Positions 52,819 to 62,453 of a stretch of 64,000 nucleotides of DNA are shown one piece after another. The position numbers were made by a program, and so were the translations under genes. The notes under the pieces are model-generated. The model was not told the DNA's origin. It ran no database searches and worked only from the letters and a program-made list of their open reading frames with translations. Origin of the DNA: Candidatus Competibacteraceae bacterium (GTDB lineage: Bacteria; Pseudomonadota; Gammaproteobacteria; Competibacterales; Competibacteraceae); contig RXIW01000001.1 of the NCBI GenBank assembly GCA_003989065.1, forward strand, positions 1-64,000, written 5' to 3'. Numbering within the stretch: position 1 is the stretch's first letter; each line of letters starts with the position of its first letter.

Positions 52819-54132
52819 ATGCGCAAACTGATGACAATCGTGATCGCCATCCTCGTCGCCCTGGTCGTGATCGCTGGCGGCATCGGCGGCTATCTGTGGT
52901 ACGACACCCGGCAACAAGTCGACCGCCTGGTCACCATGGCCAAGCCCTTCGCCGAAATCAGCTACAGCGGGGTGGCCATCTCGCCCGCCGGGTCGGTCGG
53001 CGTCAATCGGCTCCGCATCATGCCGCGCTTCGTCAACGACGCCATCGTCATCGGCGCGATCCGGCTCAACGCCCCCAACATCTTGGCGCTGCTGAACATC
53101 CGCCGGCAACTGGAACAGGGCCAGTTTCCCGAAGCCCTGTCCATCTCCTTCCGCCAGCTCGAGTTACCGTTGTACGGCGGCATTCTCAACACCAAACCGG
53201 TTTCACCCCAAGCGGTCTCGCCCCTGGACAATCTGGACGCGCTGGGCTGCGGACCGGTGGTTCACTTCGGCGGGGCCGAATGGCAGGAAATGGGCTACGA
53301 GAAATTCATCAGCGATTCGGAGCTGGGTTACCGCCTCGACGAGGCCCACAATCGCCTGGACATCCTGCTGGACAGCAGCACCCAAGGCTGGGCCACCCTT
53401 AACCTCGATATCGGCATGGCCTTGAACGCCGCGCCCAAGTCGCTGGTGGAACTGGCCGGCGCGTTGACCCCCAAGCTGGCTAAACTGGATCTTGTGCTGC
53501 GCGACGACGGTTTCATCGCCCGCCGCAACAACTACTGCGCCGCCAAGGCCGGCAAACCGATCGAGGTCTACCTGGCCGACCATGTACGGCTGGTGACCGA
53601 GCGCCTGCGCGCCAACGGTATCCATCCGGGACCGGGCCTGATCGATGCCTATCAGCGCTTCCTGGCCGAAGGTGGCCAGTTCGTCCTCACCGCCACCCCA
53701 CCCGCCCCGATCAGTCTGGCCGAATTGCAACAGTACGATCCGCAGGACGTCATCAAACTTCTGGGCTTGAGCCTGAAGGTCAACGACAAGGCCGTCAGCG
53801 ATCTCACCATCAGCTGGGATGCGGCCAAGCTGGCCCAAATTCTGGGCCGGTCGTCAGCAGAACCGGCCGAGCCGGAAGCAGAGGCTCGCCCGACACCGGT
53901 CGCGCCGCCAGTCGTCGTCCCCCAGAAGTCCTATCACCCAATCGCCACCGACCAGCTGAGCCAGTACGTCGGCAAGATCGCCAAGCTGAAAACCACCACC
54001 GGCGCTCAATACAAAGGTCAACTGGAAAGCGTCGCCGAGGGCATGGTCAAGATCACCATCCGTCAAAACGGCGGCAGCGTCACCCTGTCCCTGCGCAGCA
54101 ACGAAATCACCACCGCGCAAGTGCTCTGGTAG
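52819..54132 (+). CDS. membrane-anchored protein with Lsm-like C-terminal domain
   Basis: This 437-residue protein is not recognised as a whole. One N-terminal helix (about residues 5-25, LMTIVIAILVALVVIAGGIG) anchors a large periplasmic part, expected to be mostly beta (SYSGVAISPAGSVGVNRLRI). After a Pro/Ala/Glu linker (about residues 352-375) comes a C-terminal module of about 55 residues: YVGKIAKLKTTTGAQYKGQL, then MVKITIRQNGG and SVTLSLRSNEITTAQV. The pattern of short strands with a central glycine resembles an Lsm/SH3-like barrel. AAGGA stands seven bases before ATG 52819. It is a single gene. Confidence 0.75.
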   Translation: MRKLMTIVIAILVALVVIAGGIGGYLWYDTRQQVDRLVTMAKPFAEISYSGVAISPAGSVGVNRLRIMPRFVNDAIVIGAIRLNAPNILALLNIRRQLEQGQFPEALSISFRQLELPLYGGILNTKPVSPQAVSPLDNLDALGCGPVVHFGGAEWQEMGYEKFISDSELGYRLDEAHNRLDILLDSSTQGWATLNLDIGMALNAAPKSLVELAGALTPKLAKLDLVLRDDGFIARRNNYCAAKAGKPIEVYLADHVRLVTERLRANGIHPGPGLIDAYQRFLAEGGQFVLTATPPAPISLAELQQYDPQDVIKLLGLSLKVNDKAVSDLTISWDAAKLAQILGRSSAEPAEPEAEARPTPVAPPVVVPQKSYHPIATDQLSQYVGKIAKLKTTTGAQYKGQLESVAEGMVKITIRQNGGSVTLSLRSNEITTAQVLW

Positions 54133-54217
54133 CCATCGCCAGCGTCGCTGCCCGGCGGCGGCGCGCTGGCGGACCGTCGGCGATTTCGACGGTCCGTGGC
54201 GATCCCGTCGCCATCGT

Positions 54218-54412
54218 TCAGCGCCGCACCAGCCAAATCAGCAATAACACGAACAACACCACCAGCCCCAGCGGAACCAGGGCGGCCGACCAGTCCTTCT
54301 TGGCGGTGCGACCACGTTCGATCGCGGCCTTGATCCCCGGCCGAAACCAGACGATCACCAGAACCGCGGCCAAGCCACCCAGCAGAATTTCCCACCATGG
54401 TGCTGCGCCCAT
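54218..54412 (-). CDS. small two-helix membrane protein
   Basis: This 64-residue protein has two hydrophobic helices (WWEILLGGLAAVLVIVWF and ALVPLGLVVLFVLLLIWLV) flanking a basic cytoplasmic loop (KAAIERGRTAKKDW). The family is unknown. ATG 54412 has GGGAGG six bases upstream, one of the better ribosome sites of the region, so it is very probably translated. It is on the same strand as the DUF1820 gene 36 bases upstream. Confidence 0.75.
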   Translation of the reverse strand: MGAAPWWEILLGGLAAVLVIVWFRPGIKAAIERGRTAKKDWSAALVPLGLVVLFVLLLIWLVRR

Positions 54413-54448
54413 GCTCACCTCCCGTACCGACCGGCCACATCGTCCGGC

Positions 54449-54799
54449 CTAGTTGTCCTTGCCGCGACCGCTGCCGTTCGGAAACCCCGGCTGCGGAAAA
54501 GGCGTCACGTTGTCGCCGCCCTCCACCGGGCGGATCTTGCTGACGCCCTCGTGCTCGACCTCATCGATCCGCACCACGTAATGCATCGGCACGAAAGTGC
54601 GCTGCACGCCGGCGAATTCGGTTTGCAAGCGCTCCTCGGCCGGATTGACCAGCACGCTGGAGCGTTCGCCGAAAATCAGCTCCTCGACTTCGATGAAACC
54701 GTACAGCTCGCTTTGATAAATGCTGCGGGCATACAGTTCGTACAACTTGCCCTGGTTGAGAAACAGGACACGGTAAATGCTTTTGGCAATCTTGGACAT
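54449..54799 (-). CDS. DUF1820-family protein
   Basis: This 116-residue protein belongs to DUF1820, a group common in gammaproteobacteria with no established function. The typical core is present: IYRVLFLNQGKLYELYARSI, YGFIEVEELIFGE, LVNPAEERLQTEF and VPMHYVVRIDEVE. The C-terminus is Gly/Pro-rich. The start used is ATG 54799; a GTG five codons further upstream is possible. Confidence 0.85.
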   Translation of the reverse strand: MSKIAKSIYRVLFLNQGKLYELYARSIYQSELYGFIEVEELIFGERSSVLVNPAEERLQTEFAGVQRTFVPMHYVVRIDEVEHEGVSKIRPVEGGDNVTPFPQPGFPNGSGRGKDN

Positions 54800-55067
54800 G
54801 GGCAACGGGGTCACAGTCGAGATATGGAATCAGGCAACGCAGATCGCTACCGCGGCCTGGACGGAAAGTCCGCCTCATGGTCTGGATAAGGCAATCTAAC
54901 CTCGTTTGCCGTAACGGGCAAATTTAGCTGGCCACCAGAAACCCAGCTCCTGCGTCAACAAAGCCAGCTCTTACAAGCCAACGCCGTCACATCCAGGCTA
55001 TACCGACGGTCATGATCGTGTCGCCCCCTCCGCCGCCCCACCCCGTTCGCCAGGAGCGCATTCATTC

Positions 55068-56657
55068 ATGAGCACGCCGCAAGCCTTCGATCTCAGCCAG
55101 ACCGTTTGCGTCAATCCCGCCACCGGCGACATCGTCGGTTATTCGCAGATGAACACCCCAGATCAAGCGCGCGCTGCCATTCGCCGCGCCCGCGCCGCCC
55201 AACCGGCCTGGGCTGCGCTGCCGCTGGAGGAACGGGTGCGCTACATCCTGCGCATCCGCGACTATCTGGTCGAGCACGCTGATGCGATCAGCGAAACCGT
55301 CGCCAACGATGTCGGCAAGACCCGTGTCGAGGCGTTGGCCACCGAAGTGCTGCCCAGCGTCATGGCCACCGATTACTACGCCAAGAACGCCCGGCGTTTT
55401 CTCAAACCGCGCAAGGTCGGCACCGGTTCGCTATTGTTCCTGAACAAGCGCAGCCGTATCTTCCGCATCCCCTTCGGGGTGATCGGTATCATCTCACCCT
55501 GGAATTATCCGCTCGGAATCCCGATGCACGAAATCGTGCCGGCGTTGCTGGCCGGCAATACGGTGATCTTCAAGACCGCCCCGGAAACCCAGATGGTCGG
55601 GCGCAAGATCGAGGAAATGATCCAGGCCGCCGGCCTGCCCGCCGATGTCTTCACCCATCTGAACATCCCCGGAGCCGTCATCGGCCAGCTCCTGCTGGAG
55701 CCGGACAACCACGTCGATAAATTGTTCTTCACCGGCTCGGTCCCGGTCGGCAAGATCCTGATGGGCAAGGCGGCGGAAAGCCTGGTGCCCGTTTCCCTGG
55801 AGCTGGGCGGCAACGATCCGATGCTGGTTTGTCCAGATGCCCATCTGGAACGGGCGGTCAATGGCGCCATGTGGGCCGGCCTGCAGAACAGCGGGCAATC
55901 CTGCGGCGGGGTCGAACGCATCTACGTGCATCAAGACGTCTACCAGCCGTTCATCGCCCTGTTGAAACAGAAGGTGGAAACCCTGCGCCAGGGTCCGAAC
56001 ACCCATCACAACGTCGACATCGGCGCCATGTGCACCGAACGCCAGATCAAGACCATCCAGCGCCAGGTAGACGACGCACTGGCCAAGGGCGCCGCCATCC
56101 TGGCCCAGGTCGAGATCGACCCGGCCCACGCCCACGCCAACTTCTACCCAGTCACGGTCCTGATCGACGTCGATCACAGCATGGCTCTGATGCGCGAGGA
56201 AACCTTCGGGCCGGTGCTGGGCATCATGAAGGTGACCGACATGGAACAGGCGATCGCCCTGGCCAACGATTCCAGCCTCGGTTTGACCGGGTCGGTGTGG
56301 TCACGCGATACCCGCCAGGCGGTGGCGCTGGGCCGACGCATTCACGCCGGGGTCATCACCATCAACGATCACCTGCTGACCCACGGCATGGCCGAAACGC
56401 CATGGGGCGGCGTCAAGGAATCCGGCATCGGCCGCAGCCACGGCGAACTGGGTTTCGACGAAATGACTCAGCCGCAGGTGGTCACCACCGAATTGCTGCA
56501 CTTCGCCAAGCGCAATCTGTTCTGGCACCCATACGACGCCCAGCTGTACGATGGTTTGAAGGGCGCGCTGCGCCTGCTGCACGGTCGCAGCGTCGGCGAA
56601 CGGTTGGGCGGCTTGCGGCAATTCGTGGCGCTGCTGCCGCGAATGTTCAAAGGCTGA
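55068..56657 (+). CDS. NAD(P)-dependent aldehyde dehydrogenase
   Basis: This 529-residue protein is an aldehyde dehydrogenase that oxidises an aldehyde to the acid. The general base Glu245 is in SLELGGNDP and the nucleophile Cys279 in NSGQSCGG. The PWNYPLG and FTGSVPVG nucleotide-binding motifs and REETFGPVLGIM are present. The C-terminus is extended beyond the catalytic core with a basic, hydrophobic tail (LLHFAKRNLFWHPYD and LRQFVALLPRMFK) that might contact membranes, as in long-chain aldehyde enzymes. The substrate is undetermined. GGAG lies about 12 bases before the ATG. It is convergent with lipB. Confidence 0.92.
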   Translation: MSTPQAFDLSQTVCVNPATGDIVGYSQMNTPDQARAAIRRARAAQPAWAALPLEERVRYILRIRDYLVEHADAISETVANDVGKTRVEALATEVLPSVMATDYYAKNARRFLKPRKVGTGSLLFLNKRSRIFRIPFGVIGIISPWNYPLGIPMHEIVPALLAGNTVIFKTAPETQMVGRKIEEMIQAAGLPADVFTHLNIPGAVIGQLLLEPDNHVDKLFFTGSVPVGKILMGKAAESLVPVSLELGGNDPMLVCPDAHLERAVNGAMWAGLQNSGQSCGGVERIYVHQDVYQPFIALLKQKVETLRQGPNTHHNVDIGAMCTERQIKTIQRQVDDALAKGAAILAQVEIDPAHAHANFYPVTVLIDVDHSMALMREETFGPVLGIMKVTDMEQAIALANDSSLGLTGSVWSRDTRQAVALGRRIHAGVITINDHLLTHGMAETPWGGVKESGIGRSHGELGFDEMTQPQVVTTELLHFAKRNLFWHPYDAQLYDGLKGALRLLHGRSVGERLGGLRQFVALLPRMFKG

Positions 56658-56672
56658 GACGCGGCAAGCGCT

Positions 56673-57320
56673 TCAGGGCAAGCCTTCGACCCAGGCGAAA
56701 TTGGTATAACCGAGTTGATGGCCCAGGATGGGCAGCAACACTTCGCCCACCGCATCGGGGGTGAGGTCGAGGCCCAGATCACGCAACTGGGTCACCTGCA
56801 GTCCGGGATAGCCACAGGGGTTGATGCGAGTGAACGGCTCCAGATCCATAGCCACGTTCAGGCTCAGGCCATGATAGGAGCGACCCTGGCGGATCCGCAG
56901 CCCCAGCGAGGCCACCTTGGCCCCATCCACGTAAACCCCCGGCGCGTCGGGTCGGGCGTGGGCGGTCACGCCATGGGCGGCCAGCAGTTCGATCACCGAA
57001 CGCTCCAGCGCCGTCACCAGCGCCCGCACTCCCAGCCCCAGCCGGCGCACATCGAGCAGACAATACACCACCACCTGCCCCGGACCGTGGTAAGTCACCT
57101 GACCGCCGCGATCGACCTGGATCACTGGAATAGCGCCCGTCGCCAACAGATGCTCGGCCTTGCCGGCCATGCCCTGGGTAAACACCGGCGGATGCTCGAC
57201 CCACCACAGTTCGTCCAGCGTATCCGCATCACGGTTCTCGGCAAACGCGCGCATGGCGGCGAAGACCGGTTCGTAGGCCCGATGGTGCAAGCGGCGCAGC
57301 AACAACACTTCGGAATGCAT
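56673..57320 (-). CDS. lipB: octanoyl-[acyl-carrier-protein]-protein N-octanoyltransferase
   Basis: This 215-residue enzyme moves octanoyl groups from ACP to lipoyl domains, the first step of endogenous lipoate synthesis. Cys169 ([10 protein letters not shown]) and Lys135 ([10 protein letters not shown]) form the catalytic dyad. [18 protein letters not shown] is the family signature. The length is normal. It lies 13 bases behind ybeD, as in many gammaproteobacteria. Confidence 0.96.
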   Translation of the reverse strand: MHSEVLLLRRLHHRAYEPVFAAMRAFAENRDADTLDELWWVEHPPVFTQGMAGKAEHLLATGAIPVIQVDRGGQVTYHGPGQVVVYCLLDVRRLGLGVRALVTALERSVIELLAAHGVTAHARPDAPGVYVDGAKVASLGLRIRQGRSYHGLSLNVAMDLEPFTRINPCGYPGLQVTQLRDLGLDLTPDAVGEVLLPILGHQLGYTNFAWVEGLP

Positions 57321-57333
57321 ATCGGTCGCGGCT

Positions 57334-57597
57334 TTATAGCACCAGGGTCACTTGCGGATGAGCACTGAGGGTTTGGTAAATCGCATCCAGCTGAACGCGG
57401 TCGCGGGCTCGCACGACCACCGTCACCGACTGATAACGGCCGGTGCGGCTGGCCTGGACACCGACCCGGGTTTCATCGAGATCGGGCGCATGGCCCCGCA
57501 CCAGTTCTACGACCAGGCCCGGAAAATCGGGGTCGGCCGCGCCCATGATCTTGATGGGGAAATCGCAGGGAAACTGCCATAGCGACTCGTCATCCAT
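57334..57597 (-). CDS. ybeD: YbeD-family protein (DUF493)
   Basis: This 87-residue protein has the small ACT-like fold of the YbeD/DUF493 family: [14 protein letters not shown] at the start and [20 protein letters not shown] near the end. The function is not known; the conserved position between dacA and lipB suggests a link to lipoate or cell-wall metabolism. It follows dacA by 20 bases. Confidence 0.92.
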   Translation of the reverse strand: MDDESLWQFPCDFPIKIMGAADPDFPGLVVELVRGHAPDLDETRVGVQASRTGRYQSVTVVVRARDRVQLDAIYQTLSAHPQVTLVL

Positions 57598-57617
57598 GCC
57601 AGCACATCCAATCGCAC

Positions 57618-58790
57618 TCAGTGGAACAGCGAATAGAAGAACATCAGGATCGAATCGATCATACGCCCGAACCAGCCGCTTTCCGGGACGGCCTTCAGCG
57701 CGACCAGGGGGGTCTTGCTCACTTCCTGATCGCCGAGCTTGACGGTGATGTCACCGAAGGACTGATCCTTCTCGGCCGGCGCGATGATGGTCGGTTGTAC
57801 GGTAGTGGTGGTGCTGACCTGCGGAGCCTGGCCCTTGGGAACGGTCACATACAGGGCCTGGGTCACCCCCAGCGGTAATTCGCTCTCTTGCCCCTTCCAG
57901 ATGCGGGCGGTCACGATCGGAGCGTTAGCATCGTACAGCTTGCGGCTTTCGAAGAAGCTGAAACCGTAGTTGAGCAGCGCCTGGCTGGCCTGAAAGCGAT
58001 CCTTCTCCTTCTCCGCCCCCAGCACCACCGCAATCAGGCGAGTATCGTTCCGTTTGGCCGAGGACACCAGACAATAGCCCGCCGACTCGGTATGACCGGT
58101 CTTGACACCGTCCACCGACGAATCCGTCAACAACAAACGGTTGCGGTTGGGCTGCTCGATGTTGTTGTACTTGAAGCTGCGCACCGAGTAACGGGAATAC
58201 TGGTCGGGAAAATCCTGGATCAGCGCCCGGGTCAGCGTGGCGATGTCGTGAGCGGACACGTAGTGATTGGGATCGGGCAGACCCGGCGCATTGGTGAAGT
58301 GGCTGTCCTTCATCCCCAGCCGCGCCGCTTCCCGATTCATCAGCTCGACGAAGGTTTCCTCCGAACCAGCGACATGCTCGGCCAAAGCCACGGTGGCGTC
58401 GTTGCCGGATTGCACCACCATACCCATCAGCAGATCTTCGACCGGCACCTGACTGCCGACCTTGACATACATCCGCGAACCCGACGTCTTCCAGGCCCGT
58501 TCGGTGATGGTCACCTTGTCGTCTGCATGGATCTTACCGGTTTTCAGCGCCTTGTAGATCACATAGCCGGCCATCAACTTGGTGATGCTAGCCGGCTCCA
58601 TCCGCTCGTCACCTTTCAAATTGGCCAGCAGGTTACCGCTCTGGTAGTCCATCAGCACATAGGCGCGGACTGGCAGCTGCGGCGGCGGCGGAATCGTCTC
58701 GGCTGCGCCGGCAGCAACCCAACCACTGTTGAGCACGGCAAAAATCAACAACCACAACAATGAAATAGGACGAAATATCGAGTACGACAT
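57618..58790 (-). CDS. dacA: D-alanyl-D-alanine carboxypeptidase, PBP5/6 type
   Basis: This 390-residue low-molecular-mass penicillin-binding protein removes the terminal D-alanine from peptidoglycan pentapeptides. A signal peptide covers about residues 1-30. The active site motifs are SITK (68-71), SGN (128-130) and KTG (230-232). A C-terminal beta domain is followed by an amphipathic end (GWFGRMIDSILMFFYSLF) that attaches the protein to the inner membrane. The operon order around it is the classical one. Confidence 0.96.
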   Translation of the reverse strand: MSYSIFRPISLLWLLIFAVLNSGWVAAGAAETIPPPPQLPVRAYVLMDYQSGNLLANLKGDERMEPASITKLMAGYVIYKALKTGKIHADDKVTITERAWKTSGSRMYVKVGSQVPVEDLLMGMVVQSGNDATVALAEHVAGSEETFVELMNREAARLGMKDSHFTNAPGLPDPNHYVSAHDIATLTRALIQDFPDQYSRYSVRSFKYNNIEQPNRNRLLLTDSSVDGVKTGHTESAGYCLVSSAKRNDTRLIAVVLGAEKEKDRFQASQALLNYGFSFFESRKLYDANAPIVTARIWKGQESELPLGVTQALYVTVPKGQAPQVSTTTTVQPTIIAPAEKDQSFGDITVKLGDQEVSKTPLVALKAVPESGWFGRMIDSILMFFYSLFH

Positions 58791-58973
58791 GGATCGATGA
58801 GCGTTCCTGGTTAAAAATCGTCAGCTGTCGATTCTGGCCCGACCCCGGGTCGAAGACAACTCGCTTCGCTGCCGCAAGCGACCAAGCGCTGGCTTGGCGG
58901 CGCCGCGCGCCGCTCTGGCGCTCCTCTCCCGACAGGAGAGAAGGTAATTATGAGTAGCAGCCTGGGTGTTGGT

Positions 58974-60101
58974 TCAATCGGCCACGATGCGCGGCCCGCT
59001 GACGCCCAGACTGGCCAGACGAACCGCCACCTGCCGCGCCTCGCTGGGATTGCGCAAGGGCACCCGCACCTCGTAGCGGCTGCCGGAGCCGGACTCGACC
59101 TGCACCGAGCGCTGCAACTGACTGGTCAGTCGATTCTGCAATTGCTGGGCGGCACTCTTGCGTTCGGTCACGGTGCCTACCAGATAGAGCGCGTTGCTCT
59201 TGGCCGGCGCCTTTACATTCTTCTTGCTGTCCTGGGCAGCAGCGACGGCGCGCGGCGGCGTCTTGTCCTTGCCCTTCGGCGGCAGCGGCGCGGCGGAAGC
59301 CAGTTTGACGTTTTGACGCGCCTTGCCGTCCCGTTCCCGATCGCTCTCCCGTGCGGCCAGACGGACTTTCTTGGCTTGCCGCGCCGCTTCCTGGGCTTCC
59401 GCCAAGGCCGGCTTGCTCTGCCGACCCGGAATCGGCGTCTCATGGGCGAAATGCAGGATCGCCGCCTTTTCTTCCTTCGCCTCCTCCCGTTCGGCGGCGC
59501 GGATGGCTACGCGCTCCTGCCACTCGGCGCGCTTGGCCGCCAGATCGGGCAGAGATTGATACGGGGCCAGCGCGGCCACCTCCACTCGGGCGGTGCCGTG
59601 ATCCAGCATGTCCAGCCGCGCCGCAGCGGCGTAGGACAGATCGATGAGCCGATCGCCGACGAAGGGGCCGCGATCGTTGATCTTGACCACGATGCTTCGC
59701 CCGTTTTCCAGATTGGTCACGCGCGCGTAGGTCGGAATCGGCAAGCTCTTGTGCGCGGCGCTCAGCTCGAACATATTGAACAATGGGCCACTGGAAGTCT
59801 TGCGGCCATGAAAATCCCAGCCATACCACGAGGCAACGCCCGTCTCGTGATATCCCTCGCTGGTATCCCGGACCCGGTAACGCCGACCAAACACTACGTA
59901 GTTGTCGGGATTGCCGGTTCGGCTCGGCGACTCGACTCGCGGAACCGGCTCGTCCCCAAGCAGATCGCCGTCAGCAGCAGCATCCGCCGCCGCATTGGCC
60001 GGCCGAGTCGCCGATGGGTCGCGGTCGGGCACCGTACTGCAACCGACCAGTGCACCGGCCAGCGATGCCCAAACTAAAGCATGGCCCCAGGATTTCGTCA
60101 T
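58974..60101 (-). CDS. rlpA: RlpA-family septal-ring lipoprotein with SPOR domain, altered active site
   Basis: This 375-residue lipoprotein (lipobox LVGC, Cys21) has a double-psi beta-barrel domain (about residues 85-175; GVASWYGWDFHGRKTSS; VKINDRGPFVGDRLIDLS). A long Lys/Ala/Glu-rich helical linker follows, then a C-terminal SPOR domain that binds denuded septal glycan. In RlpA lytic transglycosylases the active site is in TSNGExYD...AAH. Here this reads TSSGPLFN with His117 kept, so the two acidic positions are Pro106 and Asn109. Catalysis may therefore be lost or altered. Its position between mltB and dacA is usual. Confidence 0.92.
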   Translation of the reverse strand: MTKSWGHALVWASLAGALVGCSTVPDRDPSATRPANAAADAAADGDLLGDEPVPRVESPSRTGNPDNYVVFGRRYRVRDTSEGYHETGVASWYGWDFHGRKTSSGPLFNMFELSAAHKSLPIPTYARVTNLENGRSIVVKINDRGPFVGDRLIDLSYAAAARLDMLDHGTARVEVAALAPYQSLPDLAAKRAEWQERVAIRAAEREEAKEEKAAILHFAHETPIPGRQSKPALAEAQEAARQAKKVRLAARESDRERDGKARQNVKLASAAPLPPKGKDKTPPRAVAAAQDSKKNVKAPAKSNALYLVGTVTERKSAAQQLQNRLTSQLQRSVQVESGSGSRYEVRVPLRNPSEARQVAVRLASLGVSGPRIVAD

Positions 60102-60175
60102 AAAAACACCTCCCTAGCACCGGAACGGGCCGCCCTGGCCTCGACCGGTACGGTCATTGCTGTGGTTTGAAGAAT

Positions 60176-61321
60176 TCAGTCAACTCGCGCCAGCCGTTCC
60201 GGCAAGCGTTCACCGATTCGGGCGGAACCCGAGTATTGCGCGGCAATGGCCTGGCTGAGCTGATACACCGCCAGGGCGTACATTTGGCTGCGGTTATAGC
60301 GGGTGATGACGTAGAAGTTGTCGAATCCCAGCCAGTATTCCGGGCCGTCGCGGCCCTCGTATTCCAGCAACATCGCCGCCTGCGACCCGTTCACCGGCTC
60401 CAGAGGTACGATCCCCTGCCCTCGCAGGCTGGCGATGCTATCCTTTGGCGGGCGCAACTGGGAGCTGATCAATTGCCGGTATTGGGAGCCTTCGACTCGC
60501 GCCGGCGTCGCGACCGGCTCGCCGGTGCGCCAGCCGTTCTTCTTGAAATAGTTGGCGACGCTGCCAACCGCGTCGCGGGGATCGCGCCAGAGATCGCGAT
60601 GGCCGTCGCTGTCGAAATCGACGGCGTAATTCTGGAAGCTGCTGGGCATGAATTGGCCGAATCCCATCGCCCCGGCATAGGAGCCGCGCGGCGTCAAGGG
60701 GTTGATGCCTTCGGCGCGAGTCATCACCAGGAAGCTCTCCAACTCCTTGCGGAAATAGGCCGCGCGACGAGGATAATCGAACGCCAGCGTGGCCAAGGCT
60801 TCCAGCACCCGGTACTTGCCCATGTTCGCGCCATATTGGGTTTCCACCCCGATGATGGCGACCACGAATTCCGGGGGCACACCGTAGGTCCGCTCGGCCT
60901 CGGCCAGCGCCGCGGCATTGGCCCGCCAGAAGGCCACGCCCCCCTGAATGCGTTTGGGATTGACGAAGATGCTGCGGTAGGCGTACCACGGTTTAGCCTC
61001 GGCGGGCTTGGACATGGCCGCGATGATGCTGGGCTGGGCATAGGCTTGGCGAAAAACGGTCTGGAGCTGGGCGGCATTGAAGCCGTATTTGCTCACCATT
61101 TCCCGAATGAAGGCTTGCACATCGGCCCGGCTGCCCAGCGGTTGCCCTGGGCGGGCGGTGGACGCTGCGGTCTCCGACTCCGGCAACGGCGCGGCGTTGG
61201 GCATGGGTGTGATCGGGACTGCCGGAGGCTGGCGAATCGGTTCCGGCGCGCAGGCCGCCGCCAACAAGGTCACACTCAGCAGTAAGATTCTATAAAAAAA
61301 AGAAAAATACCAACTCTTCAC
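60176..61321 (-). CDS. mltB: membrane-bound lytic murein transglycosylase B
   Basis: This 381-residue outer-membrane lipoprotein cleaves glycan strands. The lipobox is LLAAAC (Cys24), followed by a Pro-rich linker. The catalytic Glu160 is in IIGVETQYGANMGKYRVLEA. Other family segments: NPLTPRGSYAGAMGFGQFMP and FDSDGHRDLWRDP. The length and domain order are complete. It lies 31 bases behind rodA. Confidence 0.95.
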   Translation of the reverse strand: MKSWYFSFFYRILLLSVTLLAAACAPEPIRQPPAVPITPMPNAAPLPESETAASTARPGQPLGSRADVQAFIREMVSKYGFNAAQLQTVFRQAYAQPSIIAAMSKPAEAKPWYAYRSIFVNPKRIQGGVAFWRANAAALAEAERTYGVPPEFVVAIIGVETQYGANMGKYRVLEALATLAFDYPRRAAYFRKELESFLVMTRAEGINPLTPRGSYAGAMGFGQFMPSSFQNYAVDFDSDGHRDLWRDPRDAVGSVANYFKKNGWRTGEPVATPARVEGSQYRQLISSQLRPPKDSIASLRGQGIVPLEPVNGSQAAMLLEYEGRDGPEYWLGFDNFYVITRYNRSQMYALAVYQLSQAIAAQYSGSARIGERLPERLARVD

Positions 61322-61352
61322 GCGTCAGTCTCGTCGTGGTTCGGTGCAGCGA

Positions 61353-62453
61353 TTACCGCGTCAGGGTCCGGCGGTGCGAATAGACGCTTATCAGGATACC
61401 GAAGCTGGCCATGATCGTCACCAGGGAAGTGCCGCCATAGCTGAAAAGTGGCAACGGTAACCCCACCACTGGCAACAACCCCGAAACCATACCGGAATTG
61501 ACAAAAGCATAGATGAAAAATATGAGCGCAAGGCTACCAGCTAGCAAACGGCCGTAGGTATCCGGCGCATAGGTCGCCATGTATAGGCTGCGGGCGATGA
61601 TGTAGAAGTACAGCGTCAGCAGCAAACAGCCGCCGACCAGACCGAATTCTTCCGAGAACGCCGCGAAGATGAAGTCGGTCGAACCTTCCGGCAGAAAGTC
61701 CAGATGCGACTGGGTGCCGTTCAGCCAACCCTTGCCATAGATGCCGCCCGAGCCGATGGCGATCTTGGACTGGATGATGTGGTAGCCCGCACCCAGCGGA
61801 TCGGTTTCGGGGTCCAGGAAGGTCAACACCCGCTGGCGCTGGTAATCGTGCATCACGAAAGTCCAGAACAGGGGAATGACCGCCGCCAGTATCCCAAGCA
61901 GACCCACGATGATGAACCAGTGCAGGCCGGCCAGGAACAAAACGAAAGCGCCGGCGCTGCCCACGACCAGCGCCGTGCCCAGATCCGGCTGCGCGGCGAT
62001 CAGCACGAAGGGAATCGCGGTGATCATCGCGCCCATCAACAAGTGGGGCCAGCGCGGCGGCAAGGGTTTCTCGGCGAAGAACCAGGCCATCATCATTGGC
62101 ACGGCCAGTTTCATGATCTCCGAAGGCTGAAAGCGCACCACCCCCAGATCCAGCCAGCGCCGCGCGCCCTTGGAAATGTCGCCGACCGCCATCACCGCCA
62201 GCAGTAGCAACACGCCCACCAGATAGATCCACGGCGACCAGAACCGGAAATGCCGCGGATGCACCTGCGCCAGCGTCAGCATGATGACAAATCCCAGGCC
62301 CAGGCGGATGGCCTGGCCGATCACCAGATCCAGATTGCGCTGGCCGGCGCTGTAGAGCACCACCAGTCCCAACCCCGACACCGCCAGCAAGCCCAGCAGC
62401 AACGGTAAATCGAGATGCAGCAGTTTCAAGAAACGGCCGTCTTCATTCTCCAT
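61353..62453 (-). CDS. rodA: rod-shape peptidoglycan glycosyltransferase RodA
   Basis: This SEDS-family protein of about 366 residues has ten membrane helices and polymerises glycan strands during elongation with its partner PBP2. Family motifs: KGARRWLDLGVVRFQPSEIM, AAQPDLGTALV, GSGGIYGKGWLNGTQSHLDF, SEEFGLVGG and LPLPLFSYGGTSLV. The start overlaps the mrdA end by 11 bases; ATG 62453 (MENEDGRF) is taken, with ATG 62465 as the alternative. Confidence 0.95.
   Translation of the reverse strand: MENEDGRFLKLLHLDLPLLLGLLAVSGLGLVVLYSAGQRNLDLVIGQAIRLGLGFVIMLTLAQVHPRHFRFWSPWIYLVGVLLLLAVMAVGDISKGARRWLDLGVVRFQPSEIMKLAVPMMMAWFFAEKPLPPRWPHLLMGAMITAIPFVLIAAQPDLGTALVVGSAGAFVLFLAGLHWFIIVGLLGILAAVIPLFWTFVMHDYQRQRVLTFLDPETDPLGAGYHIIQSKIAIGSGGIYGKGWLNGTQSHLDFLPEGSTDFIFAAFSEEFGLVGGCLLLTLYFYIIARSLYMATYAPDTYGRLLAGSLALIFFIYAFVNSGMVSGLLPVVGLPLPLFSYGGTSLVTIMASFGILISVYSHRRTLTR

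Noticed and set aside
58920-58950. CTCTCC/GGAGAG hairpin between rlpA and dacA as a terminator
   Set aside because: The stem is only six base pairs and no T-run follows, so termination is not supported; the genes may still be co-transcribed.
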